Shown here piece after piece: positions 8,079 through 16,638 of a stretch of 64,000 bases of DNA. Source of the stretch: Bacteroidota bacterium (GTDB lineage Bacteria > Bacteroidota > Bacteroidia > Bacteroidales > JABHKC01); contig JABHKC010000158.1 in the NCBI GenBank assembly GCA_018692315.1, forward strand, positions 21,810 through 85,809. Reading direction: 5' to 3'. The notes under the pieces are model-generated. The model had not been told where the DNA came from, made no database searches, and was given only the letters and a program-made list of their open reading frames with translations. The translations under genes were made by a program, and so were the position numbers. Each line of letters opens with the position of its first letter. The stretch's first letter is position 1.

Positions 8079-10205
8079 ATGAAAAAAATTATTATCCCAG
8101 TCATGCTTATTACATTTATTGCATGCAATCAACCAAAAGAGAAACAGCAAATGAAATTTAGCTATCCGCTTACTCTAAAAGACACTACTATCGACAATTA
8201 TTTTGGTATTAAAGTTGCTGACCCATATCGCTGGCTCGAGAATGACACTTCAAAAGAAACGGCCGAGTGGGTTAAAGCTCAAAATGAACTAACATTCGAC
8301 TATCTTTCTAAAATTCCTTATCGAGAAAAAATTAAGGAACGATTAACACAAATTTGGGACTACCCAAAAATCACTGCTCCTTTCAAGCGAGGCGGTCATG
8401 TGTTTTTCTTTAAAAACGACGGTTTGCAAAACCAAAATGTTTTATACATAAAGGAAAATGTTGATAGCAAAGATGAAAAAGTTTTATTGGACCCAAACAA
8501 ATTGTCGGATGATGGAACAATTGCCCTTTCAAGTTTAGGTATTTCGAAAGATGGAAAATATCTTGCCTATGGAATTTCTAGAGGTGGTTCCGATTGGAAC
8601 GAAATATTTGTTTTAGATATAAAAACCGGTGAGAAACTTTCCGATCATATTGAATGGGTAAAGTTTTCAGGAATTTCTTGGTATAAAGACGGATTTTATT
8701 ATAGTAGTTACGACAAACCTGTGGAAGGCAAAGAACTTTCAAACATCAATGAATATCATAAAATCTATTATCACAAAATAGGAACAGGCCAGACAGATGA
8801 CAAACTCGTTTATCAGAATTTAGACTATCCGAAAAGAAATTATGGCGTGAAAGTAAGCGAAGACGAAAAAGTATTGATAATGACAGAAACAGAATCTACG
8901 CATGGGAATGCTCTCTATTATAAAGATTTATCGAAAAAAGAAAACAATTTCATAAAGCTGGCTGAAGGATTCGAATACGAATTTGGCACTATAGAACACA
9001 TTGACGGCGAACTTCTGGTACAAACAAATTTCGAAGCACCAAAATATAAATTGATTAGTATTAATCTTGGAAATCCAAGTATGGAAAGTTGGAAAGACAT
9101 AATTCCTGAAAAAGAAAATGTATTAGAATCCTGTCAGATTATTGGAGGGAAAATTATTTCAAGATATATGAAAGATGCATATAGTCTTGCAGAAATTTAT
9201 GAATTAAATGGTGAATTTGTTGCAAAAGTACAACTTCCTGGCATTGGCACAGTTTCGGGTTTTAATGGGCGAAAAGATGAAAATATCGCATATTACTCTT
9301 TTTCATCTTATACAACTCCCGGTATTATTTACAAATTCAATGTTGAAAAAAACACTTCTGAAATTTATCTCGAACCGGGAATAGACTTTGACCCAACACC
9401 TTACGAAACAAAGCAGGTTTTCTACAAAAGTAAAGACGGAACAAAAATCCCTATGTTCGTAACCCATAAAAAAGGATTAGAAATGGATGGCAACAATCCA
9501 ACATTATTGTACGGCTACGGAGGATTTAATATTAGTTTGACACCTGGATTTAGCATAACAAAAGTAATCTGGATGGAAAATGGCGGTGTGGTAGCCGTTG
9601 CTAATTTGAGAGGTGGCGGCGAATACGGTGAAGAATGGCACGAAGCCGGCACAAAACTTCAAAAGCAAAATGTTTTCGACGATTTTATTGCAGCAGCAGA
9701 ATTTTTAATTGAAAATAAATATACCTCTTCAAAAAAACTAACAATTCAAGGTGGTTCAAACGGTGGTCTTCTGGTTGGAGCTTGTTTGAACCAACGACCT
9801 GATCTTTTTGCTGTTGGACTTCCGGCAGTAGGAGTTATGGATATGCTACGGTTTCATAAATTTACCATTGGCTGGGCATGGACAGGCGATTATGGTTCAA
9901 GCGACAACGAAGACGAGTTTCATTATCTTTACAAATATTCGCCTTTGCATAATATTAGTAAAGATGTTGAATATCCTGCAACATTGGTAACTTCTGCCGA
10001 CCACGACGATAGGGTTGTTCCTGCACATTCGTTCAAATATATTGCTGAATTGCAGAGCAAATATCAGGGAGAAAATCCTGTTATGATTCGCATTGGCGTG
10101 AAAGCCGGGCACGGTGGTGGAAAACCAACTTCAAAAATTATTGAAGAATATGCCGATTTATGGTCGTTTGCTTTTTTCAATATGGGGGTTACTCCTAAGT
10201 ACTAA
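8079..10205 (+). CDS. Prolyl oligopeptidase (S9A), predicted lipoprotein
   Basis: A 708-residue serine peptidase that cleaves short peptides after proline. The N terminus has a lipobox ('TFIAC', Cys16), so the enzyme is probably lipid-anchored in the periplasm or outer membrane rather than cytosolic. Residues about 25-430 form the beta-propeller and flanking region ('VADPYRWLEND' is characteristic). The C-terminal alpha/beta-hydrolase domain has the full triad: Ser560 in 'GGSNGGL', Asp643 in 'ADHDDRVVP' and His678 in 'KAGHGGGK'. Arg645 matches the S1-site arginine of the family. The length agrees with the usual about 700 residues. It is monocistronic with its own candidate promoter. The likely role is peptide nutrient processing. 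Confidence 0.95.
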   Translation: MKKIIIPVMLITFIACNQPKEKQQMKFSYPLTLKDTTIDNYFGIKVADPYRWLENDTSKETAEWVKAQNELTFDYLSKIPYREKIKERLTQIWDYPKITAPFKRGGHVFFFKNDGLQNQNVLYIKENVDSKDEKVLLDPNKLSDDGTIALSSLGISKDGKYLAYGISRGGSDWNEIFVLDIKTGEKLSDHIEWVKFSGISWYKDGFYYSSYDKPVEGKELSNINEYHKIYYHKIGTGQTDDKLVYQNLDYPKRNYGVKVSEDEKVLIMTETESTHGNALYYKDLSKKENNFIKLAEGFEYEFGTIEHIDGELLVQTNFEAPKYKLISINLGNPSMESWKDIIPEKENVLESCQIIGGKIISRYMKDAYSLAEIYELNGEFVAKVQLPGIGTVSGFNGRKDENIAYYSFSSYTTPGIIYKFNVEKNTSEIYLEPGIDFDPTPYETKQVFYKSKDGTKIPMFVTHKKGLEMDGNNPTLLYGYGGFNISLTPGFSITKVIWMENGGVVAVANLRGGGEYGEEWHEAGTKLQKQNVFDDFIAAAEFLIENKYTSSKKLTIQGGSNGGLLVGACLNQRPDLFAVGLPAVGVMDMLRFHKFTIGWAWTGDYGSSDNEDEFHYLYKYSPLHNISKDVEYPATLVTSADHDDRVVPAHSFKYIAELQSKYQGENPVMIRIGVKAGHGGGKPTSKIIEEYADLWSFAFFNMGVTPKY

Positions 10206-10210
10206 CTATT

Positions 10211-10331
10211 TTTCTCGCTAAGTTGTTTAGAAAGACTATTCTCTCGCAAAGCCGCGAAGTCGCAAAAAAAACCAAAATATCTTAGCAACTTAGCGAGAAA
10301 AAAAACTCATGCAGAGCTGCGAAATTGCAAA
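10211..10331. repeat. Intergenic repeat with a 15-bp perfect inverted repeat and nested 21-bp direct repeats
   Basis: A perfect 15-bp inverted repeat (TTTCTCGCTAAGTTG at 10211-10225; complement at 10286-10300) encloses 60 bp. Inside and after it lie two copies of a 21-bp 'gcaaag..gcgaa..tcgcaaa' unit (10246-10266 and 10311-10331, 17 of 21 identical). Motifs of the 'cgcaaag-cgcgaag-tcgcaaa' type are scattered repeats in many Bacteroidota genomes. The second copy overlaps the first possible start codon of the following kinase gene. Confidence 0.7.
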
Positions 10332-10345
10332 GAAAATACACAAAA

Positions 10346-10981
10346 GTGAAATACAACTACATAGTAATAGAAGGAAATATCGGAGCAGGAAAAACTTCGC
10401 TCGTGAAAATGATTGCTGAAAAATTTAATGCAAAAACAATTTTCGAACAATTTGCCGACAATCCTTTTCTTCCAAAGTTTTACAAAAATTCTGAGCGTTT
10501 TTCTTTTCCACTCGAGCTTTCATTTCTTGCCGAACGATATCATCAACTTAAAAAAGACCTCAGCGACAGAGATTTATTTAAAACATTTACAATTTCTGAC
10601 TATTATTTTATGAAGTCGTTGATTTTTGCAAAATCAACACTTGCCGATGACGAATATAAATTATTTAAAAATCTATTTTTTATTATTTACGAATCGCTGC
10701 CAAAACCCGATTTGTATGTTTACCTACATTTGCCGGTAGAAAAGCTAATTGAAAATATAAAATTGCGAGGACGAAATTACGAGCAAAATATTGAAGCGAA
10801 TTATCTAACAAATATTCAGAACGGATATTTCAATTATTTCAATCAGCAAAAATACATGAAATTCCTGATTATTGACAAATCAAATATTGATTTTGTTAAT
10901 AGCAAAACTGATTTTGAAAGTATTGTTGATGTTATTTTCAATAAGGATTATTCTGTTGGGATTAATAGGATTCTAATTTAG
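10346..10981 (+). CDS. Deoxynucleoside kinase family protein
   Basis: A kinase of about 211 residues that phosphorylates deoxynucleosides in the salvage pathway. The P-loop is 'IEGNIGAGKTSL' close to the N terminus, followed by the family's 'FADNPFLPKFY' and 'AERYHQLKKDL' motifs. An Arg-rich lid region is near 'KLRGRNYEQNIE'. No ATG is available in frame: the open frame begins at TTG 10325, but that codon lies inside a dispersed repeat. GTG 10346, giving 'MKYNYIVIEGNIG', places the P-loop at the distance usual for the family, so I chose it. The gene stands alone after the prolyl oligopeptidase. Substrate base preference cannot be told. Confidence 0.88.
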   Translation: MKYNYIVIEGNIGAGKTSLVKMIAEKFNAKTIFEQFADNPFLPKFYKNSERFSFPLELSFLAERYHQLKKDLSDRDLFKTFTISDYYFMKSLIFAKSTLADDEYKLFKNLFFIIYESLPKPDLYVYLHLPVEKLIENIKLRGRNYEQNIEANYLTNIQNGYFNYFNQQKYMKFLIIDKSNIDFVNSKTDFESIVDVIFNKDYSVGINRILI

Positions 10982-11031
10982 AAAAATAAATTATTAATAT
11001 TTGCTTTTAAACCTTTTAATAAAACAAAAAT

Positions 11032-11072
11032 GGTTTCAAATTGCAATTCTCTAAAAACCACAACTTGAAACC
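11032..11072. repeat. Imperfect inverted repeat between convergent genes
   Basis: GGTTTCAAATTG at 11032-11043 pairs with CAACTTGAAACC at 11061-11072 (one mismatch, 17-base loop). It sits between the convergent kinase and DUF4097-like genes and resembles the 'ttgaaacctgcaacc' intergenic repeats seen in Bacteroidota. It could act as a weak bidirectional terminator, though no strong T tract follows. Confidence 0.4.
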
Positions 11073-11093
11073 TGCAACCAATAATAATTTCTT

Positions 11094-12149
11094 CTAATCC
11101 AATTCAACATTTCCATACTTGCTAACTACAGTAACCTTCGATTTTGTGTTATTATCTGCACCAATAAATCCATGAACTTCAGATTCAGAGCCATCAATTT
11201 TACGCTGAACATCGCCTTCTGATGGATAATCAATTTCGCAATATTCGAGTTCGGCATTTAATTTATAGGAAGCATTTTCGTCTATACCAATTTCTATACC
11301 TCCATATTTGTTTTCAATATTTATACTTTCAAAATCTATGGGAACATAATTTATTTCACAATTCCCATATTGCATATCAACATCAATTTTATCGCTCACT
11401 TCATCAATTTCTATTGCAGTAAATTTGCCTTCATAAACAAAATTCTGACAAGTTCCAAGATCATATCCATCGTATTTGGAATCGATTATTACAGATTTAC
11501 TGGTTTCTAAATCAACATTAGTATAGCGACTAACTATAATTAAAGTTTTACTGTCGGTCATGTTTAGGTTCGAATATTTCAAAATAATTTTTGCATAGGT
11601 ACATTTTGAAATATCCCCATTTGAATACGATAATTTTATTTCAGACATTGGTTTGGTATTCTCAAACAACAGTTTGTTTGCCTTAAGATTACCATATTCA
11701 ATATTCAATTTTGTTTCGCCTGAAGTTTCGTTTATGAAAACATCGCCAAATTTATTCGAAACGTCAAGTTTCAAATAAGTTGGAATTTTAATATCATAAT
11801 CGATTGTAAAATCTGCATTTCTGATTTTTTCCGTTATTTTTGTTATTGCCGAAATTACATCTCCTTCCTGAGAAATTGAAATACTTATTTTTTCAAAAAC
11901 ATCATCGGCTTTATCCTCTTTTGAAGTTTCTACTGTGATAGTTACGTCAATCATTACTGAGTTTTTCTCCCAGTTTTTTAAACTTACATAACCATACTTA
12001 TTCTCTACGAGAAGCTTGGTGTTTTTGTCTGCCGAAAATTCTTCATGGAATTTTTTCGTAAAATTTTCATCAGATTTTGCCAATACATTCAATACAACTA
12101 TTGATATGAAACAAAATAATAGGACAAGTTTTAAATTTACATTTTTCAT
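11094..12149 (-). CDS. Secreted DUF4097-like beta-repeat protein
   Basis: A 351-residue protein with a signal peptide (residues 1-24, ending 'VLAKS') and then repeated beta-strands of the 'VENKYGYVSL', 'VSNKFGDVFI', 'IEYGNLKA', 'IENKYGGIEI' and 'VSKYGNVEL' type. These are the hallmark of DUF4097/adhesin-like beta-solenoid proteins. It is the last gene of an operon with an ECF sigma factor and a membrane protein that ends 2 bp upstream. In Bacteroidota this trio recurs, with the DUF4097 protein as a probable envelope target or modulator. The fold class is well supported; the molecular role is unknown. Confidence 0.75.
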   Translation of the reverse strand: MKNVNLKLVLLFCFISIVVLNVLAKSDENFTKKFHEEFSADKNTKLLVENKYGYVSLKNWEKNSVMIDVTITVETSKEDKADDVFEKISISISQEGDVISAITKITEKIRNADFTIDYDIKIPTYLKLDVSNKFGDVFINETSGETKLNIEYGNLKANKLLFENTKPMSEIKLSYSNGDISKCTYAKIILKYSNLNMTDSKTLIIVSRYTNVDLETSKSVIIDSKYDGYDLGTCQNFVYEGKFTAIEIDEVSDKIDVDMQYGNCEINYVPIDFESINIENKYGGIEIGIDENASYKLNAELEYCEIDYPSEGDVQRKIDGSESEVHGFIGADNNTKSKVTVVSKYGNVELD

Positions 12150-12151
12150 TT

Positions 12152-12694
12152 CTATAAAATTTTGGGGTTAATATTATTCAATTCATTAATGATTTTGTCT
12201 AAAAGTTCTGTTTTTATTTGATAATTTCGAATCATAGCTTCAATAATTCGCGAATCGTCGCCGTTTGCTCCTAATTCTTTTTGCAATTCGCTATAAGATG
12301 TTTCAATTTCCTGAAATTCTTTACTGAGAAATTCATTTTTGATTTTAGAATCAAAATATGATATCTTAGTAAGCACCTTTAACTTTTGTTCAATTTTAGA
12401 GCAATAAAAAACTTCAATCTCTTCATAATAATCGGAAATATCGCTTAGGCATATTTCTTGAATTTCTGAAAGATTATCAGCATTTTCTTTAATATTGGTG
12501 ATGAAAATCAATGAAACTCCAAATATAAAAATGAAGATAGCTGCTATTTTCACAAATTCATTTATAGGAAATTTTATTTCTCTCGGATTTTCAATACTAA
12601 TTCTATTCATAAATCTCCTAAAATGTCCTTCGTCCGGCTCAAAGCTATCGAAAGACTCTTTGTTTTCGTTTATAAATTGGCTATAATTTCTCAT
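12152..12694 (-). CDS. Single-pass membrane protein, probable anti-sigma factor
   Basis: A 180-residue protein with a short cytoplasmic N-terminal part (residues 1-47, including 'PDEGHFRRFMNRI'), one transmembrane helix (about residues 48-66) and a helical, charged periplasmic domain predicted to be coiled coil. Its start overlaps the stop of the ECF sigma gene by 4 bp (ATGA), implying translational coupling. Size, topology and position fit a membrane-bound anti-sigma factor that holds the sigma factor until an envelope signal arrives. I do not see the zinc-binding HxxxCxxC anti-sigma motif, so the role is inferred from context. Confidence 0.6.
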   Translation of the reverse strand: MRNYSQFINENKESFDSFEPDEGHFRRFMNRISIENPREIKFPINEFVKIAAIFIFIFGVSLIFITNIKENADNLSEIQEICLSDISDYYEEIEVFYCSKIEQKLKVLTKISYFDSKIKNEFLSKEFQEIETSYSELQKELGANGDDSRIIEAMIRNYQIKTELLDKIINELNNINPKIL

Positions 12695-13233
12695 GCTAAT
12701 TTCTCTAATAGTTTTTGTTTCCCTCTGGTTAGTAAGGTTCTCGAATTCGATTGCGTAACATTCAGTACTTGACTAATTTCTTCGTGGTCAAATCCTTCAA
12801 ATAAATACAAACTTAAAACAACTCGATATTTTTCCGGCAGGTCGTGCATTGCTTGTTTAATTTGAATTATTTTTTCTTGCTTATTTTCGTTCAGATTTTG
12901 GTTTTCTTCAGGCATACAATTTTCAGAAATTTCATTTATTTCGCAAAAATCCATTTTCTTCTTTTTCAAATAATCTATCGACCTATTTATCACAATTCTT
13001 TTTAGCCAGGCTCCAAAATTGTTTTCGTTCGAAAATGTATTCATTTTTTCAAATGCAGTTAAAAATGCCTCCTGCATTACATCTTCAGCCTCAACTTTAT
13101 TATTAATAATTCTTAAACTTGTGTTAAACATTGCTTTATAATACAATTTATATAACTGATACTGTGCTTTTGAATCTCCTGTCCGGCATCGGTCAATAAT
13201 CTCATTTTCAATATTCAAATATTTATTTTTCAA
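12691..13233 (-). CDS. ECF-family RNA polymerase sigma factor
   Basis: A 180-residue extracytoplasmic-function sigma-70 factor. Region 2 covers about residues 25-90, with 'LYKLYYKAMFNTSLRI' and the 'EAEDVMQEAFLTAF' core helix. Region 4 covers about residues 130-180, with 'LPEKYRVVLSLYLFEGFDHEEIS' in pieces and the recognition helix near 'VTQSNSRTLLTRGKQKL'. It directs transcription of an envelope-related regulon. It opens a three-gene operon with a membrane protein (overlap 4 bp) and a DUF4097-like protein; such operons are usually autoregulated. Family assignment is certain; the regulon is unknown. Confidence 0.95.
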   Translation of the reverse strand: MKNKYLNIENEIIDRCRTGDSKAQYQLYKLYYKAMFNTSLRIINNKVEAEDVMQEAFLTAFEKMNTFSNENNFGAWLKRIVINRSIDYLKKKKMDFCEINEISENCMPEENQNLNENKQEKIIQIKQAMHDLPEKYRVVLSLYLFEGFDHEEISQVLNVTQSNSRTLLTRGKQKLLEKLA

Positions 13234-13370
13234 AATTTTGTCTCTATTTTAATGACGACAATTTATATTGAATGCTACAATTTTATGATATTCTAATTTG
13301 AGGATTCGAATTTTTGCAGTGCTACTGGACAGTATTTTAAAAGAAAACATGCAAGTAAATAGCTGAATTT

Positions 13371-14672
13371 CTACAATTTAATTATTTTTTGAACTTTCAA
13401 TATACTAGTTTCATTCGATATTTTCAAAATATATAATCCTGAAGAAAATTTATTCATCGCTAATGTAAAATCGGTTTTCCCTTCATGAATATATATTTTT
13501 TGTGAAAACAATAATTGTCCGTAATGCGAAATAATTTCAAGAGTTAAACTTTGTTTTTCAATTGCTTGAATATTTATTTTAAGTTGCTCTTTTACAGGAT
13601 TGTTCAAATTGATGCATATTGATTCGTCAGATATATTTTCTTTGACGCTTACTGGAATTTGAGCAATTTCTATATCTAAAATTACTGGCAAATGGTCTGA
13701 CATTTCAAGAAGCGAATTTAATACTGTTGAAGAAACGCTATTGTTTCCTTGATATTCAACCGAACTGTTAAAATGACTTCCATCTTGCCCGACAGCCCAA
13801 TACGAATTGTTCACATATTGAACATCGTCTGTCCCGTATATTATTTCTTCGGAAGCCAGGATGAAATCAAATCTGTCGTCGAGCCCACCGCCAGAAGCAC
13901 AACCGTTCGAATAATAATTTGACGACTGAGTATGAAAAGCTGCAAAACTTGAATTATTATACCATGTACCTATCTGATTTACAGGATCATAAAATCTAAT
14001 TGAAGGATTTGGGTAATTAATCAGATTCTGAAATGCCTGTTCCGAGCTATTTTTAACATTAAAATCGCCCATGAAAAAACAATTGCCCGCAATATTATTG
14101 TTGTTCAAATAATTCATAGCATTTATGGTCATTGTTGCTCGTGAGCTTTCATCAGATGAATTGCTGCCCGATTTCAAATGACAAACTATGCAATTTAGAA
14201 AAACTGTATCGTTGTAGAGAGCAAGTTCAGGCGAATTATAGTAGAGACGATACAAATTAATATCCCGAATATAGGTGTTTACAATTTCTTGAGAATGAAG
14301 TGTAAGTTTATCGGAATTGTAATATAGTTGATTGATGATATACGAATAAGCAATATTTGTAATATTTGCTCTTTGAAAAGAACTTATCCCATTTATATTC
14401 AAGATACTATCAAGAATTCTGTCATGGTAGGTAGCATTATCACCAATTTCGTTTACAACAAAAATATCTGGCTTTGTATAATCAATTATTGTTCGTAAAT
14501 ATTCGTCTTTATCAGTTGGATTGTTTACCGAAATATCGCAATATCCTGGCGGGAAATTACCATAGTTTAGCAAGTTATATGTCATTACTCTTAAAGTATC
14601 CTGTGCGAATATATTAAGATTCATAACTATTAATAAACTAAGCATTTTGAGTGCCAATTTTTTATTTTTCAT
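13371..14672 (-). CDS. T9SS-secreted endonuclease/exonuclease/phosphatase family protein
   Basis: A protein of about 433 residues from the start at 14672 ('MKNKKLALKMLSLL...IFAQ', a signal peptide). The reading frame stays open to 14720, but the extra 16 residues would precede the signal peptide. The catalytic domain follows the DNase I-like fold: 'VMTYNLLNYGN' (metal/Asn), 'VVNEIGD' (Glu), 'CHLKSG', 'GDFNVK' (Asp/Asn) and 'MSDHLPVILDI' (terminal Asp-His). The last about 75 residues ('NLNNPVKEQLKI' to 'KVQKIIKL') are a type A T9SS sorting domain. It is probably a surface or extracellular nuclease or phosphodiesterase that scavenges phosphate or nucleotides. Substrate is not determinable from sequence. 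Confidence 0.87.
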   Translation of the reverse strand: MKNKKLALKMLSLLIVMNLNIFAQDTLRVMTYNLLNYGNFPPGYCDISVNNPTDKDEYLRTIIDYTKPDIFVVNEIGDNATYHDRILDSILNINGISSFQRANITNIAYSYIINQLYYNSDKLTLHSQEIVNTYIRDINLYRLYYNSPELALYNDTVFLNCIVCHLKSGSNSSDESSRATMTINAMNYLNNNNIAGNCFFMGDFNVKNSSEQAFQNLINYPNPSIRFYDPVNQIGTWYNNSSFAAFHTQSSNYYSNGCASGGGLDDRFDFILASEEIIYGTDDVQYVNNSYWAVGQDGSHFNSSVEYQGNNSVSSTVLNSLLEMSDHLPVILDIEIAQIPVSVKENISDESICINLNNPVKEQLKINIQAIEKQSLTLEIISHYGQLLFSQKIYIHEGKTDFTLAMNKFSSGLYILKISNETSILKVQKIIKL

Positions 14673-14781
14673 AATATTTTTCTTACAAAAATAGTAATAT
14701 AAAAATGAAACTGTGAGCATTGTTCATTGCTTATTAGAAATCTGTTTTTAAAATTACTTTCGTAAAAAATGAAAAAAATTG

Positions 14782-14789
14782 TATGTTTG
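14782..14789 (+). promoter_or_regulatory. Candidate -7 element (TATGTTTG) for the tandem T9SS genes
   Basis: TATGTTTG matches TAnnTTTG exactly and lies 13 bp before the ATG at 14803. The -33 position reads TTTC rather than TTTG. The short leader fits other candidates in this window. Confidence 0.4.
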
Positions 14790-14802
14790 TTAAAAAAACA
14801 AA

Positions 14803-16614
14803 ATGAAAAATAAATATTTATTGACATTCTTTATAATACTTCTAATTTCATTTGGGAACCATATTTATTCGCAATGTCCCGGATGTGTGATTGATACTAC
14901 CTGTTCGCCGCCTAACGATTTCGGACTTTGCCCCGATGATACTATAAATGTGATTGCATTTCAGGATACTTTCATTGATATAACTTTTAAAGTCCCGCTG
15001 CAATATACTGATAGCGCCACCAGTATAACTGTCAATGTTTTTTCAATTGAAATTTTGGCAGTAAATGGTGTTCCTTCTGGTTTGGATTGGGAATGTAACT
15101 TGTCTCCCACTTGCGAATATCCTGGCGGGGGAATGGGCTGCATAAGAATTTGCGGCATTCCACAGTCGGCTCCCGGAATTTATATTGCAACTGTCGATTT
15201 GAATGCCGAAGTTTCGATTGTTGGAAGTCAAACAATCTCTTTTGAAGTTATTTTTCAAGTATTGCAAAGTGGCTCTAACAATAATGGATTTAGTTTTTCA
15301 CCAGCTTTTGCCTGCGATTCGGTGCATGTAGAATTTGAAGCTTTGTTAGAAAATTCTCCATTTCCAATCTCATATCAGTGGGATTTTGGTAATGGAAATT
15401 CTGACACACTACAGTTTCCAGAAACTCAATTATACTCTCAGCCAGACACTTATCAGGTTATTTTGCAAACTACACTTATTGATTATGTAATTGTTGATGT
15501 TACTGCAAATTCACAAGGCAATTGGTATGCCGGCGATGTAGAAGAACTGTGGACATGGATTGGTGATCCCGATTTGTTTTTTGTTCTTGAACACGGTGCA
15601 GGGCTCTATACATCATCTACTATCGACGACGATTTGACTGCACATTGGACAGGATTAAATATAGTTCTTGCCGACACAAATATTATTTTGAATTTTTGGG
15701 ACGAAGATTTTGGTCCACCTCTTGGTTCATCAGATGATGATGGAGGAATTTCGCAATTAAATATTTCGGGCGCAGGTGTTTATAACTATTCTACAACCGG
15801 GGGCAAAGTAAGCGGGACTGTAACCGTTGAAGAACAGATCGGTTTGGTATTTTCCGATACCGATATGGTAGTGGTTTATCCATCGCCTACAGAGGTAGAT
15901 ATCGATGTTTATCCATCACAAGAGGTTTGCGAAGGCGAGCAAATTATTTTGAACTCTAATGTAGAAGAAGGCTTGCAATGGTTTTTCAATGGTTCAATCA
16001 TGTCTGGTATCGACACTTCCATGCTTGAAACAAGTGTGTCCGGCATTTACAATCTTGTTGCTACGAATAATTATGGTTGTACAAACCAATCAGATACAAT
16101 CAGTTTAGTTTTTCATCCTTTGCCGCCGCCTCCTTTTTTCTGGATAATTTATGACACTTTGCAAACAAATCTCACAGGATACGATCTTCAATGGTATTTT
16201 TATGAAAATGAGCTGAGTGAGGAAATTATCGGAGCAAACGATTTAATTTATGTTGCTGATGAAAGTGGATATTATTTTGTTTTGGCAACAAGTGGTTTTG
16301 GTTGTATTAGCAGTTCCGATACGGTTTTTGTTACAAGCTATTCTATGATTGAAGGAAAAGAATTAACAAATGGACTAAAAATTTATCCAAATCCTGCTCA
16401 AGAATTCATTTCAATAGAATTTGAAAATATCGCTGAAGTAGAAAAAATGAAAATAATTGATTCTTTTGGGAAAATACTTTTCGATGAAAATCTCGACCTA
16501 TTTCAAACATATTTTTTAAGAAAAATCAATATAAAGAATTTTCCTGCCGGAATCTATTGTATTCAATTATCATCTTCCGAAAATACTGAATCTTATAAAT
16601 TTATAATAAATTAA
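14803..16614 (+). CDS. T9SS-secreted protein with PKD domain
   Basis: A 603-residue secreted protein. Residues 1-23 are a signal peptide. A cysteine-rich N-terminal domain follows ('CPGCVIDTTC', 'LCPDD', 'GGMGCIRICGIPQSAPGIY'), then a PKD domain near residues 165-230 ('YQWDFGNGNSDTLQF'), a C2-like beta domain with Asp-rich loops ('WIGDPDLFF', 'DEDFGPPLGSSDDDGG', possibly calcium-binding), and an Ig-like segment. The last about 75 residues ('LKIYPNPAQEFISIEF' to 'YKFIIN') are a type A sorting domain. The N-terminal domain is shared with the next gene, 24 bp downstream, so the two form an operon and probably arose by duplication. No enzymatic motif is visible. Confidence 0.8.
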   Translation: MKNKYLLTFFIILLISFGNHIYSQCPGCVIDTTCSPPNDFGLCPDDTINVIAFQDTFIDITFKVPLQYTDSATSITVNVFSIEILAVNGVPSGLDWECNLSPTCEYPGGGMGCIRICGIPQSAPGIYIATVDLNAEVSIVGSQTISFEVIFQVLQSGSNNNGFSFSPAFACDSVHVEFEALLENSPFPISYQWDFGNGNSDTLQFPETQLYSQPDTYQVILQTTLIDYVIVDVTANSQGNWYAGDVEELWTWIGDPDLFFVLEHGAGLYTSSTIDDDLTAHWTGLNIVLADTNIILNFWDEDFGPPLGSSDDDGGISQLNISGAGVYNYSTTGGKVSGTVTVEEQIGLVFSDTDMVVVYPSPTEVDIDVYPSQEVCEGEQIILNSNVEEGLQWFFNGSIMSGIDTSMLETSVSGIYNLVATNNYGCTNQSDTISLVFHPLPPPPFFWIIYDTLQTNLTGYDLQWYFYENELSEEIIGANDLIYVADESGYYFVLATSGFGCISSSDTVFVTSYSMIEGKELTNGLKIYPNPAQEFISIEFENIAEVEKMKIIDSFGKILFDENLDLFQTYFLRKINIKNFPAGIYCIQLSSSENTESYKFIIN

Positions 16615-16638
16615 AATCTCAACCAAAAATTTTGACAT

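Noticed and set aside
10309..10346. ATG at 10309 as start of the kinase gene
   Set aside because: It is out of frame with the kinase.
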